Of a DNA stretch of 64,000 nucleotides, positions 1 to 7,954 are shown piece after piece. Numbering within the stretch: the stretch's first letter is position 1; each line of letters opens with the position of its first letter. The notes below the pieces were generated by a model, which worked only from the letters and a program-made list of their open reading frames with translations, did not search any database and was not told the origin of the DNA. The translations under genes and the position numbers were made by a program. Where the stretch lies: contig NZ_UETC01000002.1 in assembly GCF_900116765.1 (NCBI RefSeq), positions 496,001 to 560,000 on the forward strand, given 5' to 3'. This stretch comes from Jannaschia seohaensis (lineage in GTDB: Bacteria; Pseudomonadota; Alphaproteobacteria; Rhodobacterales; Rhodobacteraceae).

Positions 1-10
1 ACTACGCCGA

Positions 11-697
11 ATGAGGCGTGCCGCGCCGCTGGTTGTGATGGCCGCGGCTCTTGCGGGCTGTGTCGGCCTGTCCGGCGCAGTGCCGCTCCGCCCTGGTCTG
101 GCCGGGGGCGAGACGCCGGCGGCGATCCAGCCCGGCACGGTCTATCGCTGGTCCGTGAGCGGCGAATTCGGCGGCCAAGCCATCCCGTCGGGCACCATAA
201 CCCTGCGCGCGGTCTCGGTCACCGCCGAGGAAGCGCGCCTGACCGGCACGATTGCCCTTCCCCTCGGCGAGGAGGCCGACCTGACACCGGAACGCCAGCG
301 CGAGGCCATCGCCGCACTCGACGCCGTCATCGGCCGCGACACGGAGGCCGAGATCGTCGATGGCGCGCTCCGCTTTCCGGCGGAGATCGTGCTGGACGCC
401 GACCGCCGCGCCGTCGCCTCGCTCAGCCTCTCGCCCCGCGTTCGGCACGAGCCGCATGATTGCAGCCGGGTCCCGGGGGACTGCGTGACGCGCACCATTC
501 TGCCCGATGGCAGCGCCATCCGCGTCGAGATCCGCCAGACTGAGCGGGACGGCATCTGGACGGCCCGCAGCCGCGCCGATGACGGCACGGCCACGACAAC
601 CCGCTATTCCGTGGACCCAAGCGGCGTCCTGCTCGACAGCGTGCTGGTTCAGCGCGCCGCCGGGGGCCGTGGCACCTTCACCCTTCGGAGGCTCTGA
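11..697 (+). CDS. Hypothetical lipoprotein
   Basis: Encodes 228 residues. The N-terminus is a lipoprotein signal: Met-Arg-Arg, a hydrophobic stretch, and a lipobox AALAGC with the lipidated Cys near residue 17, so the mature protein should be membrane-anchored and face the periplasm. The rest is soluble and looks rich in beta strand, with two Cys in a short HDCSRVPGDC segment near residues 148-157 that could form a disulfide. I recognise no family. One base separates it from the next small lipoprotein gene, so the two are probably co-transcribed with the dihydropyrimidinase that follows. Only 10 bases of upstream sequence are visible, so the ribosome binding site and an earlier start cannot be judged. 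Confidence 0.7.
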   Translation: MRRAAPLVVMAAALAGCVGLSGAVPLRPGLAGGETPAAIQPGTVYRWSVSGEFGGQAIPSGTITLRAVSVTAEEARLTGTIALPLGEEADLTPERQREAIAALDAVIGRDTEAEIVDGALRFPAEIVLDADRRAVASLSLSPRVRHEPHDCSRVPGDCVTRTILPDGSAIRVEIRQTERDGIWTARSRADDGTATTTRYSVDPSGVLLDSVLVQRAAGGRGTFTLRRL

Positions 698-698
698 C

Positions 699-947
699 AT
701 GCCCTATCGCCTCGTGCCCCTCGTCCTTGTGCTGGCCGCCTGCGCCACCCCCACGCGCCCGCCCCCGGTCGACCGGCCCGACCTCTACGAGACCACGGAT
801 GCGCCGATTCCCTTCGCCGTCCGACAGCTCTTGCCCCGCGGCGTCCTGCCATCGGATGTCCGCGTCCGCGCCAATTGCTACGGCTACGCCGCCGGCGGCA
901 CCGTCTATCCCGTCCTCGTCCCGCGCAGCGGGCAGTACTGCATCTAA
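699..947 (+). CDS. Small hypothetical lipoprotein
   Basis: Encodes 82 residues. The start at 699 is chosen because it gives a clear lipoprotein signal (MPYRLVPLVLVLAAC, lipidated Cys at residue 15) and lies one base after the previous stop, preceded by a GGAGG-like tract. An in-frame start at 507 would bury the signal and overlap the upstream gene. The mature part is short and Pro/Arg-rich, with two Cys in the C-terminal half (RANCYGYA and QYCI) that may form a disulfide. The function is unknown. It is 12 bases upstream of the dihydropyrimidinase gene on the same strand. Confidence 0.65.
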   Translation: MPYRLVPLVLVLAACATPTRPPPVDRPDLYETTDAPIPFAVRQLLPRGVLPSDVRVRANCYGYAAGGTVYPVLVPRSGQYCI

Positions 948-959
948 CCGGAGGCCCTC

Positions 960-2423
960 ATGTCCAAGGTCATCAAGAACGGCACCATCGTCACCGCCGA
1001 TCGTCAGTGGAAGGCCGACGTGCTGATCGAAGGCGAGAAGATCGCCGAGATCGGCGAGAACCTCTCGGGCGACGAGATCATCGACGCCTCCGACGCCTAT
1101 GTGATCCCCGGCGGCATCGATCCGCACACCCATCTGGAAATGCCCTTCATGGGCACCACCGCCGCTGAGACCTTCGAGTCCGGCACCTTCGCCGCCGCCG
1201 CCGGCGGCACGACCATGCTGGTCGATTTCTGCCTGCCGGGCGAGGATGGGAGCCTGCTCAACGCGGTCGATGCCTGGGACGCGAAATCCAAGGACCAGAT
1301 CTGCACCGACATCTCCTACCATATGGCGATCACCGGCTGGAACGAGACCATCTTCAACGAGATGGAGACCGTCGTGAAGGAGCGGGGGATCAACACCTTC
1401 AAGCACTTCATGGCCTATAAGGGCGCGCTGATGGTGGAAGATGACGAGATGTTCGCCTCCTTCCGGCGCTGTGCGGAACTGGGCGCCCTGCCCCTGGTCC
1501 ATGCCGAGAACGGCGACGTCGTGGCCGCCCTGCAAGAGAAATACATGGCCGAGGGCATCACCGGCCCCGAGGGCCACGCCTATAGCCGTCCGCCCGAGGT
1601 CGAGGGCGAGGCCGCCAACCGCGCCATCATGATCGCCGACGCGGCGGGCTGCCCGCTCTACATCGTCCATGTCTCCTGCGAGCAGGCGCACGAAGCCATC
1701 CGCCGCGCCCGCCAGAAGGGCATGCGCGTCTATGGCGAGCCGCTGATCCAGCACCTGACCCTCGACGAGAGCGAGTATTTCAACAAGGACTGGCAATACG
1801 CCGCCCGCCGCGTCATGTCCCCGCCCTTCCGCTCCAAGGAGCACCAGGACGGGCTCTGGGCCGGGCTGGCCGCCGGGTCGCTGCAAGTCGTGGCGACCGA
1901 CCACGCCGCCTTCTCGGACGAGCAGAAGCGCATGGGCGTCGGCGACTTCACCAAGATCCCCAACGGCACCGGCGGCCTGGAGGAGCGGATGGCGATGCTC
2001 TGGACCAAGGGCGTCGAGACCGGCCGCCTGACGCCCGAGGAGTTCGTCGCCGTCACCTCGACCAACATCGCCAAGATCCTCAACATCTACCCGCTGAAGG
2101 GCGGCATCAATGTCGGCGGCGATGCCGACGTGGTGGTCTGGGATCCGTCGATCCACCGAACGGTCTCGGTTTCGACCCAGAAGTCGATCATCGACTACAA
2201 CGTCTTCGAGGGCATGGAGCTGAAGGCGGCCCCCCGCTACACGCTAAGCCGCGGCGAGGTCATCTGGGCCCATGGCCAGAACTCCCAGCCCCGTCCGGGC
2301 CGGGGCAAGTTCATCAAGCGCACGCCCTACGCCTCGGCGTCCAAGGCTCTGTCGAAGTGGAAAGCCCTGAACACGCCGCGCAAGATCGAGCGCGACCCGA
2401 TGAACATTCCAGCGGGGGTGTAG
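960..2423 (+). CDS. hydA: Dihydropyrimidinase (D-hydantoinase family)
   Basis: A cytosolic dinuclear zinc amidohydrolase of 487 residues, about the usual length. It hydrolyses 5,6-dihydrouracil or dihydrothymine to the N-carbamoyl-beta-amino acid in reductive pyrimidine catabolism. The metal set is complete: DPHTH gives His56 and His58, FMAYKG carries the lysine that is carbamylated (Lys154), His181 lies in LVHAENG, His237 in YIVHVS, and Asp314 in ATDHAA. The start has a GGAGG eight bases upstream. An NMT1-type ABC importer downstream fits uptake of a pyrimidine or related substrate. The partner genes pydA, pydB and beta-ureidopropionase are not in the window and may lie to the left. Related hydantoinases share the fold, so the exact substrate is inferred. 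Confidence 0.92.
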   Translation: MSKVIKNGTIVTADRQWKADVLIEGEKIAEIGENLSGDEIIDASDAYVIPGGIDPHTHLEMPFMGTTAAETFESGTFAAAAGGTTMLVDFCLPGEDGSLLNAVDAWDAKSKDQICTDISYHMAITGWNETIFNEMETVVKERGINTFKHFMAYKGALMVEDDEMFASFRRCAELGALPLVHAENGDVVAALQEKYMAEGITGPEGHAYSRPPEVEGEAANRAIMIADAAGCPLYIVHVSCEQAHEAIRRARQKGMRVYGEPLIQHLTLDESEYFNKDWQYAARRVMSPPFRSKEHQDGLWAGLAAGSLQVVATDHAAFSDEQKRMGVGDFTKIPNGTGGLEERMAMLWTKGVETGRLTPEEFVAVTSTNIAKILNIYPLKGGINVGGDADVVVWDPSIHRTVSVSTQKSIIDYNVFEGMELKAAPRYTLSRGEVIWAHGQNSQPRPGRGKFIKRTPYASASKALSKWKALNTPRKIERDPMNIPAGV

Positions 2424-2432
2424 ACCCCCGCT
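2411..2432 (+). terminator. Hairpin overlapping the hydA stop codon
   Basis: A perfect 9-bp stem (AGCGGGGGT / ACCCCCGCT) has a 4-base loop GTAG that contains the hydA stop codon TAG. The following bases are not a run of T, so it is a weak intrinsic terminator or an mRNA 3'-end stabiliser. It faces the convergent cupin gene. Confidence 0.4.
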
Positions 2433-2533
2433 TCGCGCCGGCCACGGGCGCGGTGGGCATCACCCTGCCCGCCGCCCTTCCGGCCACACCGCCCCCGAGC
2501 GCGGCGCAATCTCCGCCGGGGGATCGTCCGCGC

Positions 2534-2935
2534 TCAAGCGGGCACCAGCGCCTCCAGGTCGGGCATGAGGTCGACGCTCTCCTGCTCGTGCGGATCGGTC
2601 CGGGCGATGATCGCGACGGCGTCTTCAGTGCCGGGGTTCAGCGGCAGATGCGGCACGTCGGCGGGGATGTAGATCAGATCGCCCGCGCCCATGGTCATGC
2701 GATGCTCGAGCCGGTCGCCCCAATACATCTCCGCCTTCCCCGAGATCACGTAGATCGCGGTCTCATGCGTCCTGTGCCTGTGCGCGCGGGCCCGTCCGCC
2801 GGGCGGCACGCGCAGCAGATGCATGCAAAGCGCGTCGGCCCCCACCGTCTCTCGCGAGATCCCCTCGAGATAGCTGAACCCCTGCTTGCCCTCGTAGCTC
2901 GTCTCGGCACGGAGCTTACGGCACTCCTTCGACAT
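2534..2935 (-). CDS. Cupin-domain protein
   Basis: A 133-residue single-domain cupin, probably cytosolic since no signal is visible. The first cupin motif is clear, with metal ligands His52, His54 and Glu58 in RAHRHRTHE and a GDLIYIPADVPH segment that supplies the second-motif His96. Small cupins of this type bind a divalent metal and act as dioxygenases, isomerases or ligand sensors, and the sequence does not say which. It is convergent with the dihydropyrimidinase gene and has no close partner on its strand. The start at 2935 is preceded by GGGAGG on the minus strand. Confidence 0.75.
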   Translation of the reverse strand: MSKECRKLRAETSYEGKQGFSYLEGISRETVGADALCMHLLRVPPGGRARAHRHRTHETAIYVISGKAEMYWGDRLEHRMTMGAGDLIYIPADVPHLPLNPGTEDAVAIIARTDPHEQESVDLMPDLEALVPA

Positions 2936-3085
2936 TGCAGACCTCCCTCGGCGATGCGCGGCGCGTCCAGCTTAGCAGGAATCCCGTCGCCGGTCGCGCG
3001 GGAAGACGTCTCTGGCGTCGCGCCCACCTCCCGGCAGACTGGATGGCCATAGCCATGACCGCGTTCCCGGCGTAAGGCCCATGCC

Positions 3086-3475
3086 ATGGCCCTCCCACTC
3101 CGTCTCGCCGTCCTCACCTACGCCAACGCGGCGCTGGTCTACGGGCTGGTCACCTACCCCGAAACCGGCAGCCTCCCCGCCTCCCTCCAGAAGGTCGCCG
3201 TCAGCCTCTGGTGGCTGATCCCGCTCACCACCCCCTTCGCCGTGCTCTTCGCCCTCGCCGGGGCGCCGGTCGTGCGCGCCACGCTCGCCCACACGGCTCA
3301 TTTCGGCCGCTGGCGCTCGGGCACGCTCGCGACGCTCGCCTTCCTGATCCCGGCCGCAGCCCTCGTGGAGGCCGCTCTCGCCCTCCGCGACGGCTTCTCC
3401 CCAGTGCGCTTCGCGATCCAAATCGCGGGCGGCCTGACGCTCGCCGCGCTCTGGGCCACGGTCAGAGGCCGGTAG
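3086..3475 (+). CDS. Hypothetical membrane protein, four helices
   Basis: A 129-residue protein with about four hydrophobic segments (near residues 7-23, 38-60, 81-99 and 110-126), hence an inner-membrane protein. I recognise no family. It lies alone on the plus strand between two minus-strand genes, and its 3' end overlaps the DUF1330 gene by 14 bases in a tail-to-tail arrangement. That is common for dense alphaproteobacterial genomes. Confidence 0.6.
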   Translation: MALPLRLAVLTYANAALVYGLVTYPETGSLPASLQKVAVSLWWLIPLTTPFAVLFALAGAPVVRATLAHTAHFGRWRSGTLATLAFLIPAAALVEAALALRDGFSPVRFAIQIAGGLTLAALWATVRGR

Positions 3476-3749
3476 CCAGCACCAGCTCGGTCTGCGACAC
3501 CGCCTCGCGGACCCGCTTCGCCTCCGTGTAGCCCTCCGACTCGTAGAACGCGCGCGCAGTCCCCGGATCGTCGAACTCGACGATGATCACGAGCCCCTCG
3601 GCCGCGCCCTCCCGCACGTCCGGCGCCGGATCGCGCACCAGCACCCGGCCGCCATATTCGGCGATCACGGGCCCGGACAGCCGTTTGAATTCCTCGAACC
3701 CGTCCTTGTCCTGCACGCGGATGCGCGCGACGACGTAACCCTTGGGCAT
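3462..3749 (-). CDS. DUF1330 family protein
   Basis: A 95-residue cytosolic protein with the hallmarks of the DUF1330 ferredoxin-like fold: N-terminal KGYVVARIRVQD, a central GGRVLVRD and C-terminal VIIVEFDD with ARAFYESEGY. The length is typical for the family. Its biochemical role is not established. The start is preceded by GGAGGG on the minus strand. It shares 14 bases with the convergent membrane-protein gene at its 3' end. Confidence 0.8.
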   Translation of the reverse strand: MPKGYVVARIRVQDKDGFEEFKRLSGPVIAEYGGRVLVRDPAPDVREGAAEGLVIIVEFDDPGTARAFYESEGYTEAKRVREAVSQTELVLATGL

Positions 3750-3877
3750 GCCGCCCTCCTTCCTTGCAACCAGCGCAGCCTAGCACGCCGACACCCGGTC
3801 AGGCGACACATCGCCTTGGCACCCCGGAGAGCCGCCGCTAGGGTCCGTCCGATCCGCCCGCCACCCGAAGGAAGCAG

Positions 3878-4657
3878 ATGCCTGACCCCGTCATCCGCGC
3901 CGACCATCTCGACCTCACCTTCCAGACCGGCGATGGCCCCGTTCATGCGCTGAGCGACGTCTCGCTGGACGTGGCAGAAGGGGAGTTCGTTAGCTTCATC
4001 GGCCCCTCGGGCTGCGGCAAGACGACATTCCTGCGCTGCGTCGCCGCCCTGGAGCAGCCCACCGGCGGCACGCTGACCGTCAACGGCATGTCGCCCGACG
4101 CGGCCAGACAAGCGCGCGCCTATGGCTACGTCTTCCAGGCGGCGGGGCTCTACCCCTGGCGCACCATCGGCGAGAACGTCACGCTGCCGCTGGAGATCAT
4201 GGGCTACCCCCGCAAGGAAAGGCAGGAACGGATGCGCCGCGTCCTGGAGTTGGTCGAGCTCGACCAGTTCGCCAACAAATATCCCTGGCAGTTGTCGGGG
4301 GGCATGCAACAGCGCGCGTCGATCGCCCGCGCGCTGGCCTTCGACGCGCCGATCCTGCTGATGGACGAGCCTTTCGGCGCCCTCGACGAGATCGTGCGCG
4401 ACCGCCTCAACGAGGAACTGCTGAGCCTCTGGGCGCGCACCAACAAGACCACGCTCTTCGTGACCCACTCCATCCCCGAGGCCGTCTACCTGTCGACCAA
4501 GATCGTCGTCATGTCCCCGCGCCCGGGCCGCATCACCGATGTGATCGACTCGCCATTGCCCGCAGAGCGGCCGCTCGACATCCGCGACACGCCAGAGTTC
4601 CTGGCCGTGGCTCACCGAGTCCGAGAGGGCCTGCGCGAGGGGATGGAGGCGGCATGA
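3878..4657 (+). CDS. ABC transporter ATP-binding protein (NitT/TauT-like)
   Basis: A 259-residue ATPase of the taurine/nitrate/thiamine-precursor importer type. It has Walker A GPSGCGKTT (42-50), the Q-loop glutamine at 87, the signature LSGGMQQR (139-146), Walker B ILLMDEP (159-165) and the switch histidine at 197. The start is preceded by GAAGGAAG. Two permease genes and an NMT1/THI5-like binding protein follow from 6045 and very probably belong to the same importer, but an unusual 1.39-kb segment separates them from this gene. The nearby dihydropyrimidinase suggests a pyrimidine or related heterocycle as substrate, which is inference. Confidence 0.9.
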   Translation: MPDPVIRADHLDLTFQTGDGPVHALSDVSLDVAEGEFVSFIGPSGCGKTTFLRCVAALEQPTGGTLTVNGMSPDAARQARAYGYVFQAAGLYPWRTIGENVTLPLEIMGYPRKERQERMRRVLELVELDQFANKYPWQLSGGMQQRASIARALAFDAPILLMDEPFGALDEIVRDRLNEELLSLWARTNKTTLFVTHSIPEAVYLSTKIVVMSPRPGRITDVIDSPLPAERPLDIRDTPEFLAVAHRVREGLREGMEAA

Positions 4658-5168
4658 GCGACCGCCTCTCCGTTCGGGCAGATGTCGCGGCGGGCGCGGT
4701 GACCCTGCACGGGTCTGCCGGCTTGGCGGGCGATGGCCCGGCCGTCCTGACCGGACAGGCGCCACCCGGCCGAGCGTCGGTCGCAAGGGAGGCGATGCCA
4801 GCCAGCCTCGGCGCGGGTCACGCAAGATCGCACCGTCCGAGATCGCGGCGAAACGAGGATAAAGATAGGTTTCTGCTCCCCTGCCCTCGGCGTTTCGAGT
4901 CGGGGGAAGTGGGCCGGCGAGATCGCGGACCGAGCGATCGACACCATGCGCGCGCTAGCCGGCACGACGGTCGCCCCGCAAACCGGCGTGTGCTTCGCGC
5001 CGTGATCCGGGGTGAGACGTCGGGCGCTTCCGCGGTTCGTGGGATCTGGACGCCCCTCCGCCGGCCGGGCGCCTGGGCCAGGAAAGCCGAGGGGTTGTCT
5101 TCGTTCGTTCGGAACCGCCGACCGATGCGGGCAATCCGCCTCACGATCATGCCAGCAATGGATCCCCG
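4658..5168. other. Non-coding or degraded 511-base segment between ABC genes
   Basis: No convincing gene is visible here. An ATG at 4654 overlaps the ATPase stop in ATGA fashion and opens a reading frame to 5172. Its product is a low-complexity Arg/Ala-rich string without hydrophobic or family features, which I take as spurious or as debris of the original permease junction. The segment has short AT-richer patches (for example near 4853-4872) that its neighbours lack. It may carry a promoter for the two small genes that follow, but no clear -35/-10 pair was found. Confidence 0.4.
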
Positions 5169-5342
5169 ATGAGTCCCGTTGCCCGCATCGTCATTGAACT
5201 GGTCTCCATCGCGGTCGCGCTGTGGTTTCTGTTGTCACCCTCCTTCGACGATCTTCCGGCAAAGCGCGCGCTCGACGCCGTTGCGATCTTCGTCATCGGC
5301 CTGGCGCTTTGGCGGCTGTTCCAGTTGTGGCGGACGCGATGA
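5169..5342 (+). CDS. Small two-helix membrane protein
   Basis: A 57-residue reading frame beginning MSPVARIVIE. It has two hydrophobic segments (about residues 7-22 and 37-51) joined by a short charged loop (FDDLPAKRA), and ends in a basic tail. The stop overlaps the start of the acetyltransferase gene as ATGA, which strongly suggests translational coupling and supports the frame being real. The ribosome binding site is weak. I recognise no family. It sits inside the segment that splits the ABC importer operon. Confidence 0.55.
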   Translation: MSPVARIVIELVSIAVALWFLLSPSFDDLPAKRALDAVAIFVIGLALWRLFQLWRTR

Positions 5343-5764
5343 TCGTTCGACGCGCCACCGCCGAGGACGCTCCCGCCTGCGCGGCCATCGTCCGCCGCTG
5401 GCTGGACACATCCGATTGGATGCCAGACGGCCCGAGCGAGGCGGACCTCACCCGGAGCATGCGCGCGGCTTTCCCCCTCCGGGAGGCCTATGTCGCGGAA
5501 GATGGCGCGATGATCCTCGGCTATCTCTCGCTCGACCCAGACAGCGACCATATCCGCGGCCTCTATGTCGGCACGCCGGGGCGCGGGACGGGGCGCGCGC
5601 TGGTCGAGCGGGCTAAGGAGGGGCGCGACCGGCTGACCCTGAACAGCCACATGCCGAATACAAGGGCACACCGATTCTACGCCCGCGAGGGCTTCGTGAC
5701 AGTGGAGACGGACCTCCCCGGATCGGACGGCGTGGCGGAGCATAAGATGGAGTGGCGGCGATGA
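5339..5764 (+). CDS. GNAT family N-acetyltransferase
   Basis: Encodes 141 residues, cytosolic. The fold is recognised by the N-terminal VRRATAEDAPACAAIV, the acetyl-CoA motif A LYVGTPGRGTGRALVE (about 75-90) and the late ARAHRFYAREGF-type motif B (here NTRAHRFYAREGF). It transfers an acetyl group from acetyl-CoA to an unknown amine. The start at 5339 is chosen for the ATGA overlap with the preceding small membrane protein; an earlier in-frame start at 5222 would overlap that gene heavily. It lies between the ATPase and permease genes of an importer, an unrelated context. Confidence 0.85.
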   Translation: MIVRRATAEDAPACAAIVRRWLDTSDWMPDGPSEADLTRSMRAAFPLREAYVAEDGAMILGYLSLDPDSDHIRGLYVGTPGRGTGRALVERAKEGRDRLTLNSHMPNTRAHRFYAREGFVTVETDLPGSDGVAEHKMEWRR

Positions 5765-5903
5765 TCCTCCGGACGAAGGACACGGGGGGCGCATGGCCCT
5801 CCGCATCACGGGTTACGGTCATCGGCTCTCCGGCCTGTACCGCGGACCGAGCCTACCCGGAGAGAGGTAAAGACCCCGTTAACGCTGCGCCCCCGGAAAG
5901 GTC

Positions 5904-6012
5904 GGATTTGAGTATTTTCGAGCCCGTGATGAGACAGACGCCCCCGCTTCTGAACGCTGCGTTAAGGTTAACGCGCGCCCTCTTCATCACGGGTTCACAA
6001 ATACTCAAATCC
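5904..6012. repeat. Inverted pair of GAGTATTT-family repeats
   Basis: The left arm 5904-5932 and the right arm 5984-6012 are inverted copies of a 29-base unit, identical at 26 of 29 positions and separated by 51 bases. Each arm contains GAGTATTT followed by a segment ending CCCGTGATGA. The spacer holds a small palindrome GCGTTAAGGTTAACGC. The right arm ends 32 bases before the permease start at 6045, so a transcript could fold into a long hairpin there. Related copies occur at 12904, 31366, 31411 and 32631. Confidence 0.85.
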
Positions 6013-6044
6013 CGTCGTCCAACGCATGTGCAACGGAGGATGGG

Positions 6045-7022
6045 ATGACCGACGCGACCGCTCCCGGGGCCGCCATCGGGCGGACGCCACTCCTGGCCCG
6101 CATCGCCCATGCCGCAGGTCCCGTCCTCGCCGTCGTGGCCGCGCTGGTCGCCATCTGGTACCTCGCCTGCATCCCGATGAACGCCGCGCAATCGGCCCTG
6201 GACGCCGAGCGGGCGGGTTCGGAGCTGTCGACGACCGCGGCCGACCGCCGCAGCATGTCGGGCCTCTCCGTCGCGCTCGCCCACCCCTCCGAGGCCCTCG
6301 CAGGCGCCTTCGCGCAGGAGCGGCCGCGCCTGCCCGCGCCGCATCAGGTCGTGGCGGAACTCTGGGACAGCACCGTCGACAAGAAGATCACCTCGCGGCG
6401 CAGCCTCGTCTTCCATGCAGGCATCACGCTCGGCCCGACGCTCTTGGGCTTCGCTATCGGCTCGGGCCTGGGCATCCTGCTCGCCATCGGCATCGTCCAC
6501 AGCCGCGTCATGGATCTGAGCGTCATGCCCTGGGCCATCGCGTCGCAGACGATCCCGATCCTGGCCATCGCGCCGATGATCATCGTGGTGCTGAACTCGG
6601 TCGGGGTGCAGGGCCTGATCCCGAAGGCGATCATTTCCGCCTATCTCAGCTTCTTTCCGGTCACGGTGGGCATGGTGAAGGGTCTCCGCGCGCCCTCCCC
6701 CGCCGATCTGGACCTGATGCGGACCTGGAACGCGAGCGGGATGCGCACGCTGATCTCCCTGCGCCTGCCGAGTTCGCTGCCCTATCTCTTCGCCTCGCTC
6801 AAGATCGCCATCGCCGCGGCCCTGGTCGGCGCGATCATCGGCGAGTTGCCCACCGGAGCCGTCCGCGGCCTGGGCGCGCGCCTGCTCGCGGGCAGCTATT
6901 ACGGGCAGACCGTGCAGATCTGGTCGGCGCTCTTCGGCGCGGCCATCGTCGCCGCCGCCCTGGTCGCGACCGTGACCCTGATCGAGCGCATCACGCTCAA
7001 GCGCATGGGGCTGGCACGATGA
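6045..7022 (+). CDS. ABC transporter permease
   Basis: A 325-residue inner-membrane permease of the binding-protein-dependent family. It has about six helices; the first (about 25-45) is followed by a long polar loop (about 50-110) before the conserved membrane core. The cytoplasmic coupling segment is seen around DLMRTWNASGMRTLISLRLP (about residues 225-245). It pairs with the next permease, whose start overlaps this stop as ATGA, and with the ATPase at 3878 and the binding protein at 7955. The upstream 280 bases hold only an inverted repeat. The substrate is probably a pyrimidine-like or other small heterocycle, judged only from context. Confidence 0.87.
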   Translation: MTDATAPGAAIGRTPLLARIAHAAGPVLAVVAALVAIWYLACIPMNAAQSALDAERAGSELSTTAADRRSMSGLSVALAHPSEALAGAFAQERPRLPAPHQVVAELWDSTVDKKITSRRSLVFHAGITLGPTLLGFAIGSGLGILLAIGIVHSRVMDLSVMPWAIASQTIPILAIAPMIIVVLNSVGVQGLIPKAIISAYLSFFPVTVGMVKGLRAPSPADLDLMRTWNASGMRTLISLRLPSSLPYLFASLKIAIAAALVGAIIGELPTGAVRGLGARLLAGSYYGQTVQIWSALFGAAIVAAALVATVTLIERITLKRMGLAR

Positions 7023-7927
7023 CCGGGACGCGCAGCTGGATCGTTCCGGTCGCGGGCGCGGCCCTGGCCTTCGCCCTTGCGGCCGCCTGGCTCGGCCCGG
7101 TCGCCCTGGTCCTCGTCACCTGGCTTGCGCTCTGGGCGCTGAACGCGCGGCTGGCCGAAGCGCCGGCGGCACGCCTGATCGCGCCCGTCCTGTTCGGGGT
7201 CACGCTGCTGGTCCTGTGGGAGATGACGGTGCACCTGCTGGAGGTGCCGACGGTCATCCTCCCCGCGCCAAGCCAGATCGGCGTCGCCTTCTCCAAGAAC
7301 CTGCCGACCCTCTGGGCCGATTTCGTCCAGACCGTGCTCAAGGGCGCTCTGTCGGGCTGGCTGATCGGCTGCGCGGCGGGGGTCGCGACGGCGCTGCTGG
7401 TGGCGCGGTCGGACGTCTTGCGCCGGGGGCTGCTGCCGGTGGGCAACTTCATGGCCGCGCTGCCTATCGTAGGCACCGCGCCGATCCTGGTCATGTGGTT
7501 CGGCTTCGGCTGGGAGTCGAAAGCCGCCGTCGTCGTGGTGATGGTGTTCTTCCCGGTGCTCGTGAACACGGTTGCGGGTCTTCAGGACACCGACGCGATG
7601 CAGCGCGACCTGATGCGGACCTATGGCGCCTCCCCCGCGCAGGAGCTGCGCTATCTCAAGATCCGCGCCGCCCTTCCCTTCGTGTTCAACGGGCTCAAGA
7701 TCGCGACGACGCTTGCCCTGATCGGCGCCATCGTCGCCGAATTCTTCGGCAGCCCGACGGTGGGCCTGGGCTTCCGCATCTCGACGGAAGTGGGCCGCTT
7801 GAACCTGCCGATGGTGTGGGCCTCGATCACGGTCGCCGCCTTGGCGGGCAGCCTCAGCTATGGGCTCATCGCGCTGCTTGAGCGCCGCCTGACCTTCTGG
7901 CACCCTTCGCAGAGAGCGCGTCGCTAG
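7019..7927 (+). CDS. ABC transporter permease
   Basis: A 302-residue second permease of the same importer. The start at 7019 is chosen for its ATGA overlap with the upstream stop; the open frame extends further upstream only as a shadow. It has a strongly hydrophobic N-terminal helix pair, then the conserved core with the coupling motif DLMRTYGASPAQELRYLKI (about 200-218) and the AEFFGSPTVGLGFRI segment (about 240-254) typical of NitT/TauT/SsuC permeases. The two permeases differ in sequence, so the transporter is probably a heterodimer in the membrane. Confidence 0.88.
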   Translation: MTGTRSWIVPVAGAALAFALAAAWLGPVALVLVTWLALWALNARLAEAPAARLIAPVLFGVTLLVLWEMTVHLLEVPTVILPAPSQIGVAFSKNLPTLWADFVQTVLKGALSGWLIGCAAGVATALLVARSDVLRRGLLPVGNFMAALPIVGTAPILVMWFGFGWESKAAVVVVMVFFPVLVNTVAGLQDTDAMQRDLMRTYGASPAQELRYLKIRAALPFVFNGLKIATTLALIGAIVAEFFGSPTVGLGFRISTEVGRLNLPMVWASITVAALAGSLSYGLIALLERRLTFWHPSQRARR

Positions 7928-7954
7928 ACAGGCGCGCCGCCAACAGGAGAGACC

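Noticed and set aside
678-2156. 492-codon minus-strand frame over hydA
   Set aside because: Shadow of the dihydropyrimidinase gene; no domain, no ribosome binding site.
2357-3052. 231-codon plus-strand frame opposite the cupin gene
   Set aside because: It lies over the cupin gene and its flanks; composition is random and the cupin motifs on the other strand are clear.
4654-5172. 172-codon frame starting with ATGA overlap after the ABC ATPase
   Set aside because: The overlap looks good, but the product is Arg/Ala-rich without structure and stops just after the next real start. Kept only as a note on the degraded segment.
5953-5978. GCGTTAAGGTTAACGC as a CtrA site
   Set aside because: The two TTAA half-sites are 2 bases apart, not 7, so it does not fit the CtrA pattern.
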